A DNA stretch of 24,472 nt from a virus. The stretch is from positions 1 to 24,472 of the IMG/VR virus record IMGVR_UViG_3300020057_000149; one strand, written 5' to 3'. Shown here one piece after another: positions 6,684 through 14,412 of the stretch. The position numbers and the translations under genes were made by a program. Positions within the stretch are counted from its first letter, which is position 1. Every line of letters starts with the position of its first letter. A model generated the notes under the pieces. The model was not told the DNA's origin and ran no database searches. It was given only the letters and a program-made list of their open reading frames with translations.

Positions 6684-7604
6684 TTAGGTCAATGAACTGG
6701 GGATGCCCAGTGCGAGTAGGTTCGATTCGGTGTAGAAGTCAAAGGTCAGTTCCACAGGCTCGTCGAGGTCGCTCAACGGCTCGCCGTCTTTCAGAAAGAC
6801 CCGCGTATTTTCATCGTTGACATCCTTAAATTGGATGTAGTTTTGCGGGTTGGCTTTGTCGATACCCCCATCCGCAGTCCAGACCCCCTCGATCCACTGC
6901 CCACGGATCACCTTGTTGCCCTCGTCGACGATCTTCCGCGTGAACTTTTCAAAATCGACATCGAATTCATATCCGATGGTATAGTAGTAGGAGCACGTTC
7001 CATATAGCTGACGCTGCCACGAGACAGCGGACAGCTTGATCGAGCGTGCTTCGAGATCCCAAAGCGTCGCATCGTTGACCGTGTCCATCGCATAGCTGAA
7101 CAACCCGAGCGGCAAGGACAGCGAGTTGAATTCAATGTTGACGGTTGGTCGGTTGTAATCCCGCTCGACTTGCTTGCCGCGGAAGAGTTCAAAGGACGAA
7201 TTCTTGACAGCGTTGCCGTCCTTGTCGAATCGTGCTTCCTTCGTGTACTTCACGAACGACCCCGACAAGCGAGGAGGTTCGTCCAATGGATTCTCGATCT
7301 GCGTGTCCTGGCAGCGTGACAGCGGCTCGGTCGTAAACTTCTGCTCGCAGATCCAGAGCACGCAGGGCTCCCCCGGCGTCATCATCTGGAACTTCCAGTC
7401 CGGCCAGCAGAGCGCAGACGCATCACTATCATTTCCAAACGCCCAGGGAGACCCGATCGCGGGAAGTCCCGGGGTGTTCAGAATCGTTTGCGGGCCATCG
7501 TCGGGGTCCGTCGATTCGACAAGCCACTTGGCCGTGTACTCTCGATGGCCTTCCTTGTTGCGGCCGAGACCCCATTCCAACATTCCTAGGACTGCACTGC
7601 TCAT
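6684..7604 (-). CDS. Distal tail or baseplate-like structural protein
   Basis: A 306-residue soluble protein encoded immediately after the tape measure gene; its ATG overlaps the tape measure stop as ATGA, so translation is probably coupled. It begins MSSAVLGMLEWGLGRNKEGH and is rich in Trp, Tyr and Phe, with alternating strand-like segments (YYYTIGYEFDVDFEKFTRKI, VELTFDFYTES). In siphoviruses the gene after the tape measure usually encodes the distal tail protein. The length of about 300 residues fits that, but I see no diagnostic motif, so the assignment rests on position. It could also be a tail-associated hub component. Confidence 0.6.
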   Translation of the reverse strand: MSSAVLGMLEWGLGRNKEGHREYTAKWLVESTDPDDGPQTILNTPGLPAIGSPWAFGNDSDASALCWPDWKFQMMTPGEPCVLWICEQKFTTEPLSRCQDTQIENPLDEPPRLSGSFVKYTKEARFDKDGNAVKNSSFELFRGKQVERDYNRPTVNIEFNSLSLPLGLFSYAMDTVNDATLWDLEARSIKLSAVSWQRQLYGTCSYYYTIGYEFDVDFEKFTRKIVDEGNKVIRGQWIEGVWTADGGIDKANPQNYIQFKDVNDENTRVFLKDGEPLSDLDEPVELTFDFYTESNLLALGIPSSLT

Positions 7605-10600
7605 AGGTTCGCCGGGGCAAAAGTGTTTTTGTCGGGGTTTGTGTTGCGTGCGATGATCGTAAGGAGATCAACGACCTTCGTCTCATACTTCTCCTCACCG
7701 TCTCCTCCCTTGCCCTTCCCTTGCACGTCCTCAACGGGGATGGGCTTCTGGTCGTTAGGAGCGACGGGCTGCGGGGCTGGAGCAACCCGAGCAGCAGGCC
7801 CGATGTCGGGAGCGTGAAATTGCCCGGTGTAGATCATCTCGCGATACTTTGCGAGTCGATCAGCAGCCTCGAGCGTTCCGGCCTCAAGCGCGTCGAGCCC
7901 TGTCATGTTGACCTTGATCTTAATATCCTTGCTCAAGTCCTTGCGAGCGTCAGCCATTGCCTTCTGGAACTGCTCGGCAGTGAGGTGGCCCTTCTTCAAC
8001 ATGAGCTCCAATTCCTTCTGGACCTCATTGAACTTCTCCGCAGGGGTCAAGGACTTTTCGATGATCTGCTTTGCTTTTTCCTTGAGCTTCTTATCCTCGT
8101 CAAGGGCTTTGATTGTCGCAGACAACGCACGAGCTTCGGCAAGCTGGGCGTCCGTCGCTCCCTTCGTTGCCAGCTTGAAGATGTCAGCCTCCTCGCTCGA
8201 CATCCCGTAGGTGAGCACTTGCTCCTTGAGCTTCGCGGTCAGTTCTTCGATCTCGGTCGCAAGCTCGCTCACGAACTTATTGACCTCTTCCTTGAGCGGA
8301 GCCTTGTCGAGGACTGCCTTCGCCCCGTCGACGACACCGTCCGCGAGCTTCTGACCCATCTCCTGTCCTGGGATGGTCAGATTGAACTTGGGTCCTTCAG
8401 CAATGGAGCTCGTGAACGTGTCTAGAGGATTCTTGAGCTTGCCGGCCTGCTCGCCCATGATGTCGGCAGCAGTCTCGAGGAAGTTCAGATTGGCAGCCCC
8501 CTTATCAAAGTCACTGCCCATTTGCTTCGCGAGATCTTCCATCGAGAAGCTACCACCCGAGAAGGCTGCCTTCAGAGCCTCCCACGCGCTTTGAGCAAAC
8601 TTCACGAATAGCTCGCCCGCAGCTTTGATACCGCTCCAGACAGCTTGCAAGAATTCGACGCTGAACAAACGCTTGAAGAGCCCGACGAGCCATCCTTGCC
8701 ATGCGATGAACAATCGGAAAGCAGTCTCAAGAGCCACTGCCACGTAGCCGTAGAAGCTCGCGAAACTGATACCCCACAAGCTGACGAGATCAGTCAAGAG
8801 GTTAAACCAGTTCTCCCAAAGCCATGTGGTAAGGATCTCAATATTCTCGCTTAGATGCATCAGAAATCCGACAGCCGCGACAACGAACGAATAGACCTTC
8901 GCGGTAATCGTTTCCCAGATGTTCATTAATCCTTCGGCACCGACAATTTGATAAACGGCGTAGGCGATGGCCGCTCCGAAAGCGACGATCTGGGCTGCCA
9001 CTGACGCTAGCCCAACGGCCACCGCGAGTCCCACAGTCGTAATGCTCGCAAGCAAGGCGACGAACCCAGCGACCACGGTAACGATTGTTCCGAAAGTCAC
9101 GGCAAGCGGACCGAGCACCGCAAGTACCGCCGCGATACCGACGATGACTTGCTTTGCCGTGAGCGAGAGAGATTCCCACCATTTGATTCCCTCCTTAATA
9201 CGATCGTTCACCCACATAATCGCAGGCGCAAGGATCTTACCAATGTCCATCGCCACAACAATAAGTTGGTTCTGGAGAATCTTCAACTGATTGGAAAAGG
9301 ACTTCAACTGCTCATCGGACATTCGCTTGACAGCACCACCAGCCGATTGAAGGCCCTTTTCAAAGTCGCGAATCGCCTGCGACTGCCCAAACAACGCCTG
9401 GACAGCGGCCTTCGACTGCGAACGGAAGCCCAATTGCGAGAGCGTGGCTTGTCGCTGCTCGTCCGTCATGGGTCCCAGGGCCTTCTCAAGACCTCCGATG
9501 ATGTCAGCAACTGGCCTCATAGCCCCGCTAGCATCGTAGACGTCCATCCCGAGCTTTTTCCACGTCTCGCCGTGCGTTCGCACGCCGCGGTCAAGTTCGC
9601 GAAGCATGATGTCTAGCTTTTCACCAGCAAGCTCACCGCGGATACCAACTTCCGCGTAAGCCATCAGAATCGCAGTACCTTCCTCGAGCGACTTATTGAC
9701 GAGTCGCAGAGCAGAACCCGACTTGGTCGCGAGGGCTTTCGCGAACTGCTCTTGGGATGCTTTCGATCGGTTGGCAGCCTCAGTCACCACGTCAGCGACG
9801 CGAGCCATTTGTTTCATATTCTCGATCGGATCCTTCGACGTCAGGCCCATGATGCTCTGCGCGTCGCTCAACTGCTCGACAGCCTTCTCCATGCTTTGAG
9901 CACTAGCGGTGGCGTAATCTGCCACAATGGGTAGTTGCTTGATGGACTGCTCGGCAGTGTAGCCTGCTTGCGCGAGGAAGTAGAAAGCTCGGGCAGCTTC
10001 CTCAGGAGCGTTCGGGGTAATCTTCGCGATCGCGATGGCAGCCGCTTCCATCTGACCGCGTGTTTCGGTACTGACCTTTCCCATGATCGCGATCGACTCG
10101 GTCATGGTCTTGTCAAACTTCGCCATTTCCCGAACGGCGACAGACCCGAGCAGCGTCAGCGGAGCAGTAAGCCCCACAGTCATCCGCATACCGACGCTAG
10201 TCATCAGACCGCCAACACTTCGCAGCTGGCTCGCTGCCATGCTCATATACTTTTGAGCGGTCGCGAATTCTCGCCCCAGGGCCGCCACACCACGGGCATA
10301 GGTCTGGGACGAAATGTAGCCTCGCTGGTAGAGGGAGTTTAGCTCGGCGAGTTTCTTCCGATACTGTTCCGTGGGAGTCATCAGCGACGAGACTAGGCTG
10401 GTTGCTCGTGCCATGTCCGCATTGTGTCGCTCGGTCGCTTGCGCGACTGCTTTCTGGGCTGCGGCAACCTGCGGCAACGTGCTGCGAGCCGCAGCCATCG
10501 CCCGATTCCACGTTTGCCCAGTGATTGCACCTTGAGCAAGGAGGGAGTTCAGCCGCTTCGATTCTTCGGCAAAGCGTTCCGTGGGCGTCGCGACGGCTTC

Positions 10601-10783
10601 CGTAATGCGAGCACCCTCCGCAAGGACAGCGTTGCGAGACGCGATCGCCTTGTTGGCTTCGTTCTCGATCTGCTTGACCTTTTGGATGATTTGCTTTACC
10701 GACTCATCCATGACCTTGTCAAAGTCAGTCGCATCTCCCAGGATGCGGACAATCATGGTCTCGATCTCGGCGGCAGAACTCAT
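7601..10783 (-). CDS. Tail tape measure protein (TP901 family)
   Basis: At 1060 residues this is the longest gene, in the usual place after the tail chaperones; its length sets the tail length in siphoviruses. Residues ~190-530 match the TP901-type core as I know it, including a KFDKTMTES start, FLAQAGYTAEQS and the GAMRPVADIIGGLEKALGPM segment near 420-440. A long hydrophobic region follows at about 543-640 (IAAVLAVLGPLAVTFGTIVT), as expected for membrane insertion during DNA entry. A motif of the type TPTExF...LNSLLxxGxIT occurs three times, at about 66-98, 136-170 and 912-950. The gene begins with ATGA over the GT stop and ends with ATGA over the next start. Confidence 0.93.
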   Translation of the reverse strand: MSSAAEIETMIVRILGDATDFDKVMDESVKQIIQKVKQIENEANKAIASRNAVLAEGARITEAVATPTERFAEESKRLNSLLAQGAITGQTWNRAMAAARSTLPQVAAAQKAVAQATERHNADMARATSLVSSLMTPTEQYRKKLAELNSLYQRGYISSQTYARGVAALGREFATAQKYMSMAASQLRSVGGLMTSVGMRMTVGLTAPLTLLGSVAVREMAKFDKTMTESIAIMGKVSTETRGQMEAAAIAIAKITPNAPEEAARAFYFLAQAGYTAEQSIKQLPIVADYATASAQSMEKAVEQLSDAQSIMGLTSKDPIENMKQMARVADVVTEAANRSKASQEQFAKALATKSGSALRLVNKSLEEGTAILMAYAEVGIRGELAGEKLDIMLRELDRGVRTHGETWKKLGMDVYDASGAMRPVADIIGGLEKALGPMTDEQRQATLSQLGFRSQSKAAVQALFGQSQAIRDFEKGLQSAGGAVKRMSDEQLKSFSNQLKILQNQLIVVAMDIGKILAPAIMWVNDRIKEGIKWWESLSLTAKQVIVGIAAVLAVLGPLAVTFGTIVTVVAGFVALLASITTVGLAVAVGLASVAAQIVAFGAAIAYAVYQIVGAEGLMNIWETITAKVYSFVVAAVGFLMHLSENIEILTTWLWENWFNLLTDLVSLWGISFASFYGYVAVALETAFRLFIAWQGWLVGLFKRLFSVEFLQAVWSGIKAAGELFVKFAQSAWEALKAAFSGGSFSMEDLAKQMGSDFDKGAANLNFLETAADIMGEQAGKLKNPLDTFTSSIAEGPKFNLTIPGQEMGQKLADGVVDGAKAVLDKAPLKEEVNKFVSELATEIEELTAKLKEQVLTYGMSSEEADIFKLATKGATDAQLAEARALSATIKALDEDKKLKEKAKQIIEKSLTPAEKFNEVQKELELMLKKGHLTAEQFQKAMADARKDLSKDIKIKVNMTGLDALEAGTLEAADRLAKYREMIYTGQFHAPDIGPAARVAPAPQPVAPNDQKPIPVEDVQGKGKGGDGEEKYETKVVDLLTIIARNTNPDKNTFAPANL

Positions 10784-11133
10784 TTTTCCTCCTCGGGACG
10801 GACGCCCATTGATTGCAACCAGGCGCCCTTAGAGCGTGCGAGACGTTCCTCTGGCGAGAGATTCGACCAGTCGGCTTCGGGCTTGACGTCCTTAAACTTC
10901 AAGATGAAGGCGCCCATTTTCACACGCTTGGGATACTTCGCTCGACCGCGTACCACTTCGCACGCGATCTGGGCAAGGTAGTGGTCGGTCCTGCTTGGAA
11001 TGTTCCAGAGACGCTTGAGGAAAAGACGCCACTTCACAAAGTCGGTCGACGTCGTTTCCTGCTTGCATCGCTGCAAGCTCATCCCTAGCTCATGCGCAAG
11101 CAGGAGCCACTCCAACTCCTCGCCCGCTAGGAG
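10780..11133 (-). CDS. Tail assembly chaperone GT extension made by -1 frameshift
   Basis: This frame has no credible start of its own. It is entered from the end of the upstream G-like gene by a -1 slip on A AAA AAC at 11133-11139; reading then continues from CTC at 11133 to a TGA at 10780-10782, adding 117 codons and giving a fusion of about 265 residues. The T part includes LLLAHELGMSLQRCKQ and a conserved-looking WNIPSRTDHYLAQIACEVVR. In lambda-like phages the GT product recruits tail tube protein onto the tape measure; that role is family knowledge. The stop overlaps the tape measure start (ATGA). A TTG at 11115 gives a separate ORF but lacks a convincing ribosome binding site. Confidence 0.85.
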   Translation of the reverse strand, partial: LLAGEELEWLLLAHELGMSLQRCKQETTSTDFVKWRLFLKRLWNIPSRTDHYLAQIACEVVRGRAKYPKRVKMGAFILKFKDVKPEADWSNLSPEERLARSKGAWLQSMGVRPEEEK

Positions 11134-11576
11134 TTTTTTGCCTCTTCCTCTTCATCGGCTTTCTTCTCGGGATCGAGCCGGGACAGCTTCTTCGCGACCT
11201 TGTCCAACTGCTCGAGGACAGAGGCCGGCCATTTCTGCATGGTCGCCTGGGGCACAAACTTGCCCGTGGAATTGTCGACGAGGCAGAGTGCGAGCAGATC
11301 GGTCTGGACACCGTCGAAAGACTTCACGCCTTGCAGCTTGCCTCCGACGTAGTTCGCTCGCTTGCTCGACTTGGTGAAGAACATATCCCGACCCGCCCCG
11401 TCGAGTTCGACGATACGGCACGACATCTCGACGATCTTGGGCGAGTTGTCAGCGTCGAGGACGATCGTACCGTCCACTTCTTCGGGGACCTCGAACTTCA
11501 CGGGAACGGACTTTTTCACGAGCTTGAACACGAGCACGCCATCGGCATCCGGCTGGACATCTTCATGGTCTGACAT
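11127..11576 (-). CDS. Tail assembly chaperone G-like protein
   Basis: I start it at the ATG at 11576 (149 residues), where AAGGAAG stands about 8 nt upstream; an ATG at 11594 lacks a ribosome binding site. The protein has a beta-like N-terminal half and a charged C-terminus (DPEKKADEEEEAKNS) that ends right after the slippery heptamer. Length, position between tail tube and tape measure, and the frameshift into the GT frame together identify it as the lambda gpG counterpart, which acts with GT as a chaperone for tail tube assembly and is absent from finished virions. A strong hairpin at 11609-11650 precedes it. Confidence 0.84.
   Translation of the reverse strand: MSDHEDVQPDADGVLVFKLVKKSVPVKFEVPEEVDGTIVLDADNSPKIVEMSCRIVELDGAGRDMFFTKSSKRANYVGGKLQGVKSFDGVQTDLLALCLVDNSTGKFVPQATMQKWPASVLEQLDKVAKKLSRLDPEKKADEEEEAKNS
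11133..11139 (-). promoter_or_regulatory. Programmed -1 ribosomal frameshift site (A AAA AAC)
   Basis: The minus-strand codons GCA AAA AAC at the end of gene G contain the canonical X XXY YYZ heptamer in the correct phase. GAGGAAGAGG lies just upstream and could act as a stimulatory Shine-Dalgarno-like element. A 5-bp hairpin (CTCCT with AGGAG, 11116-11133) follows directly. The zero-frame stop is at 11127-11129, two codons after the slip. Confidence 0.88.
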
Positions 11577-11596
11577 TGGCTTGGCTTCCTTCATAG

Positions 11597-11650
11597 AAGA
11601 GAGAAAAGGCGACGGCTGGCGATCGAATCTCGATCAGTCCCAGCCGTCGC
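11597..11650 (-). terminator. Terminator-like hairpin between tail tube and chaperone G
   Basis: GCGACGGCTGG at 11609-11619 pairs exactly with 11640-11650, and a second 6-bp stem (11621-11626 with 11630-11635) sits within. On the minus strand the hairpin is followed by CTTTTCTCTCTTCT. It starts 39 bases after the tail tube stop. Partial termination here would lower chaperone and tape measure expression relative to capsid and tube. Confidence 0.75.
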
Positions 11651-11688
11651 AGAGCGTCACAAAACGCAGAGCAGCGGTCGAGAGTCGA

Positions 11689-12114
11689 CTAAGCTGCAGC
11701 AGTGTAGACGGGAGCCGTCTCCACGCCTGAATCGTTCTGGTTGCTGCAAATGATGGTGAAGTCCGCCGTGGGCTGCTCGCCCTCGACCGACTCGCCCGGA
11801 GTGAACGCATCCAGCCAGCCCCAGAAGGCAAGCGAGGCCCCGTCCGAAAACGTGATGGTAATCAGCTGGTTCTGGCCGATCATCGTCACGATGTCATTAT
11901 AAACGACGGGGTCGTAGGCAGCGGTTCCGCTGCACTCGCCCAGCGTCTTCAAGAGCTTCGGCGCCTTCGTGCGCCAGGTCGTGTTGCGCATCGTCGTGGT
12001 GTCATTCTCACCACCCGCCTCGATGCTCGGAGGCGTGACCGACTTCTCATAAAACGCCGGAGTGGCGAGCGAGAAGGTAATCAGTGTGGAAAAACCGTCG
12101 TCAAGACGACTCAT
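11689..12114 (-). CDS. Major tail tube protein
   Basis: A 141-residue protein with the size and composition of a siphovirus tail tube subunit, followed by the G/GT chaperones and the tape measure in the standard order. A segment like NDTTTMRNTTWRTKAPKLL is followed by SFSDG/FWGW-type strands (LITITFSDGASLAFWGWLDA) and GESVEGEQPTADFTI, which fits the tail tube beta-sandwich pattern I know from this gene position. Its ribosome binding site AAAGGAG lies in a possible small hairpin (12118-12130) with AGGAG in the loop. A strong hairpin follows the stop, as expected for a highly expressed structural gene. Confidence 0.82.
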   Translation of the reverse strand: MSRLDDGFSTLITFSLATPAFYEKSVTPPSIEAGGENDTTTMRNTTWRTKAPKLLKTLGECSGTAAYDPVVYNDIVTMIGQNQLITITFSDGASLAFWGWLDAFTPGESVEGEQPTADFTIICSNQNDSGVETAPVYTAAA

Positions 12115-12117
12115 GGT

Positions 12118-12130
12118 TAAACTCCTTTTA
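12118..12130 (-). promoter_or_regulatory. Ribosome binding site hairpin of the tail tube gene
   Basis: On the minus strand TAAA-AGGAG-TTTA forms a 4-bp stem with the whole AGGAG in the loop, three bases before the ATG at 12114. AAGGA in the loop fits the ANGGA core recognised by CsrA proteins. Confidence 0.4.
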
Positions 12131-12183
12131 TTCCTTTTCTTGGGTTCAGATCGCGAGCACGCTACGGGCGAGCACGCTCGTGG

Positions 12184-12783
12184 TTAGTTGTAGGCAGCCC
12201 CGACCCGCATCGTCTTGGCCGACACGTCCCCGTGGGAGAAGTAGACCACGGAGATCGTGTCCCCCGCGATCGGGTTGACATCACCGCAATCCTCATACCA
12301 GACATAAGCCAGGCTTGCCAGATCGAAAACGCGGGTCAGATCATTTTCGAGGATGATCGTACCCAAAGCGGACTCGCTGAACATGGTCAGGCCTACCATG
12401 TCGTCGCCCACGACGTTGAAGACCTCGGTCAGCGGCACCATGACCGTGACAGCCGTGGCAGCAGTCGGCAGAGCGTCGCCGGTGCAATTGTCGATGGGCA
12501 CGACGAGTGTCGCGACCGTGCCGGCCGACGGGCACACGGCTCGTTTGTTGACGCCGGCATCCACCCAATAGATATGCAGCAGATCACCGGTAAGCACGCC
12601 ATGGCTCGCTGCGAGCGTGAGCGACCCGGTATCCGCGTCCGTTCGCACGGTCAAGACACCGGTCTTCGCAGCCGGGACACTCTTTTCGACGACAACGCCG
12701 ACGTCAGCGGTAATGGACTTCTGCTCGGCAAACGTCTTGCCGCTAAGCCCAATGGACTTCGTAACGGTCATGGTAATCGACAT
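12184..12783 (-). CDS. Structural protein between tail terminator and tail tube
   Basis: A 199-residue beta-rich protein beginning MSITMTVTKSIGLSGKTFAE, with many Thr, Val and Gly residues and short strands such as VLTVRTDADTGSLTLAASHG. AAGGAG stands 7-8 nt before the ATG at 12783. No membrane segment or signal peptide. Its place between the terminator and tube genes and its composition suggest a virion component, perhaps a second tube-like or decoration protein, but I know no name for it. The 70-base gap after it holds an 11-nt direct repeat (GCGAGCACGCT) and no clear terminator. Confidence 0.65.
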   Translation of the reverse strand: MSITMTVTKSIGLSGKTFAEQKSITADVGVVVEKSVPAAKTGVLTVRTDADTGSLTLAASHGVLTGDLLHIYWVDAGVNKRAVCPSAGTVATLVVPIDNCTGDALPTAATAVTVMVPLTEVFNVVGDDMVGLTMFSESALGTIILENDLTRVFDLASLAYVWYEDCGDVNPIAGDTISVVYFSHGDVSAKTMRVGAAYN

Positions 12784-12796
12784 AGGACTCTCCTTG

Positions 12797-13222
12797 TCAA
12801 ACGGGGTTGATGGTCAAACGTGAGTTGATGGTGAACAACGGGCGCCGATTCTTGGGCTCATATCCGATATGGAACGGGTTGCCCGTTCGTGCTGACTGGA
12901 TCGAGTAGGTTTGATCTCCGACGATTGCGATCTCGCTGCGAAGGATCGAGTTCAGTGCAGCTTCCACGTCCTTCAGCTTCGTCCATCCTACGGGATAGGT
13001 TAGTGCTCGCAGCTTGATCTGGATCCTGGGATGTTCAATGCGTTCTCCGGTCGTCATGATGCGTCCGTCGGGGACTCCGGGCAGATCGTAGATGGACGCA
13101 GCGAGATCAGGAGAAGCGGGGAGAGACGACACGTAAATAGGCCAATCTCCGGCCAGCGAGAAAACACCCTGGGCGATGAGCCAGCGTGCTAAGATCTTCG
13201 CGGGTGGAGTGTTCAGAGGCAT
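12797..13222 (-). CDS. Tail terminator (tail completion) protein
   Basis: About 141 residues, starting at the ATG at 13222 or at a TTG at 13228 that overlaps the previous stop as TTGA; neither has a strong ribosome binding site, so coupling to the gp10-like gene is likely. A central stretch SIYDLPGVPDGRIMTTGERI followed by HPRIQIKLRA resembles the minor capsid/tail terminator family seen at this position in HK97-like phages. Such proteins form the ring that stops tail growth and joins the tail to the head. Order (connectors, gp10-like, terminator, tube) supports the call. Confidence 0.72.
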   Translation of the reverse strand: MPLNTPPAKILARWLIAQGVFSLAGDWPIYVSSLPASPDLAASIYDLPGVPDGRIMTTGERIEHPRIQIKLRALTYPVGWTKLKDVEAALNSILRSEIAIVGDQTYSIQSARTGNPFHIGYEPKNRRPLFTINSRLTINPV

Positions 13223-13224
13223 GG

Positions 13225-13578
13225 TCAATCACTGGTATCTAAAAGGATGTCTCGAATCTCTGCCTTGTGCTCGATCAAGATCCGCTCGAGGTACTTCGCT
13301 GTCTTTCCCGGAGCGTGCTGCGCGTCGAGATCCTCGTGAACGTAGATGGCGTAATCCATCGTGTATCCGACAATCCCAACGGTCTTCGACCCTTTGCCTT
13401 CCTTTCGGGTGAAAGCACTATTCCTAAGTGCCCCAGTGTCGACGGGCACAATCTTCTGGCTTTCCTTTTGAATGTAGAGGCACGTCCGAATGACGTTTCT
13501 TTCCTGTTGCTTCGCCTTTTGCTTCTTCAAAGCCCGGATTGTCTTGATGAGATGCGTTACCCCGTCAACGCGAGTCAT
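13225..13578 (-). CDS. HK97 gp10-like head-tail connector protein
   Basis: 117 residues with a basic helical N-terminus (IRALKKQKAKQQERNVIRTC), then VPVDTGALRNSAF, GYTMDYAIYVHEDLDA and APGKTAKYLERIL. The VDTGxLRxS motif followed by a YAxYVxxxxxxHAPGKTAKYLE-type segment is the signature of the HK97 gp10 family of head-tail joining or tail completion proteins. GAGG-type sites precede the ATG at 13578 (AGGAGG, 6-7 nt). It overlaps the next gene by a few bases, fitting a single translated cluster of joining proteins. Confidence 0.85.
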   Translation of the reverse strand: MTRVDGVTHLIKTIRALKKQKAKQQERNVIRTCLYIQKESQKIVPVDTGALRNSAFTRKEGKGSKTVGIVGYTMDYAIYVHEDLDAQHAPGKTAKYLERILIEHKAEIRDILLDTSD

Positions 13579-13587
13579 CGAAGCCTC

Positions 13588-13929
13588 CTACAGATAAACG
13601 GTTCGGAGGAACTCGCGAGCATTCAACTTGGGCAACTTCTCGACTCGCAGGATCTCCCAGGAACTCACATTGGCAAACGGATCAGCGTCAGCGTCCGCAA
13701 GCAACCCGAGCCAGAGAACCCCTCCGACTGCCAGGTCACGATCAACGTATACGCGAGCCTTGCTCATCACTTCGCGACCATCCATTGTGATGATCTGGGA
13801 AATGACGTCTTCCCATCGGCAAGCTATCTCGATCGCAGCAGCAGGAACAGGCTGTCCGAACTCGTTTGCAGCGGCTTGAGGAGCCCAATAGACTGCGGTC
13901 TGCTTCCGCATCCGGGTGATGATGCCCAT
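13588..13929 (-). CDS. Head closure (stopper)-type protein
   Basis: A 113-residue protein, ATG at 13929 with GAGGAG 7 nt upstream; that site overlaps the end of the previous gene. It starts MGIITRMRKQTAVYWAPQAA and contains RWEDVISQIITMDGREVMSK and ARVYVDRDLAVGGVLW, a small beta barrel-like pattern seen in SPP1 gp16/HK97-type head closure proteins at this position. The gene order, directly after an adaptor-like protein and before a gp10-like protein, fits. The family assignment rests on pattern and order rather than a catalytic motif. Confidence 0.68.
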   Translation of the reverse strand: MGIITRMRKQTAVYWAPQAAANEFGQPVPAAAIEIACRWEDVISQIITMDGREVMSKARVYVDRDLAVGGVLWLGLLADADADPFANVSSWEILRVEKLPKLNAREFLRTVYL

Positions 13930-13932
13930 GGT

Positions 13933-14364
13933 CTACTCCTCATCTTCGCAGCAGGTTTCATCGGAAATGAGCTGCCGACACTTGTTCCCTAGGAAGGAAA
14001 TGGTTGCAACGTAGGCTACCTTGCCTTCGTTTGCGAGCCTGTCTTGCAGAGCGAGCCCGCCCGCAGTGTCGAGACGCTTCGCCTGTTGCCCGTATCGCGT
14101 AACGTCTAGGCCCAGATCCACCTTCGACTCAAAGCGTTCACGAACGGCGCCGGCTGCCTCTTCTGATGCGCGAGGGGCGAGGATACAGAAGAAATGGGCA
14201 GACAACCACCGCTCGATCAATTCGAGCTTCGCGTCCGTATAGCCTGCTGTCAGACAGCACGCATCCACCATGGAGTTCGCTGCCTCGATGAAAGGGGTCA
14301 GGTCAGTCGAATCGTCATTGGAGACGATCGCTTCCACTGCCACTTGAGTCGTGCGAACTGCCAT
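13933..14364 (-). CDS. Head-tail adaptor protein (DUF4054/gp15-like)
   Basis: A 143-residue mainly helical protein: LTPFIEAANSMVDACC, then AKLELIERWLSAHFFCIL, then VDLGLDVTRYGQQAKRLDT. The pattern LIERWLxAHF plus the VTxYGQQAxxLDT segment is one I associate with DUF4054-type head-tail adaptor proteins, which bind the portal ring and widen into the neck. Its place right after the capsid block supports this. The C-terminus ends with paired Cys and acidic residues (CCEDEE). The portal itself is not in this window. Confidence 0.75.
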   Translation of the reverse strand: MAVRTTQVAVEAIVSNDDSTDLTPFIEAANSMVDACCLTAGYTDAKLELIERWLSAHFFCILAPRASEEAAGAVRERFESKVDLGLDVTRYGQQAKRLDTAGGLALQDRLANEGKVAYVATISFLGNKCRQLISDETCCEDEE

Positions 14365-14383
14365 GGGATGCTTCCTTGTGTTT

Positions 14384-14403
14384 GCCGGGTTTAACCGCCC
14401 GGC
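14384..14403 (-). other. Small GC-rich stem-loop between capsid-accessory and adaptor genes
   Basis: GCCGGG (14384-14389) pairs exactly with 14398-14403 across an 8-nt loop, in the 48-base gap between the acidic protein and the adaptor gene. No U-tract follows, so it may be an mRNA end or processing signal rather than a terminator. Confidence 0.35.
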
Positions 14404-14412
14404 GTCGGGTTG

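Noticed and set aside
7721-8425. 234-residue plus-strand ORF opposite the tape measure gene
   Set aside because: Antisense shadow over a clear tape measure gene, with no ribosome binding site.
10780-11115. Independent TTG-started gene before the tape measure
   Set aside because: The slippery heptamer, phase and gene order explain the frame as the GT extension.
12150-12183. Direct repeat of GCGAGCACGCT as an iteron or terminator
   Set aside because: Only two copies, no stable hairpin with a U-tract and no replication gene nearby.
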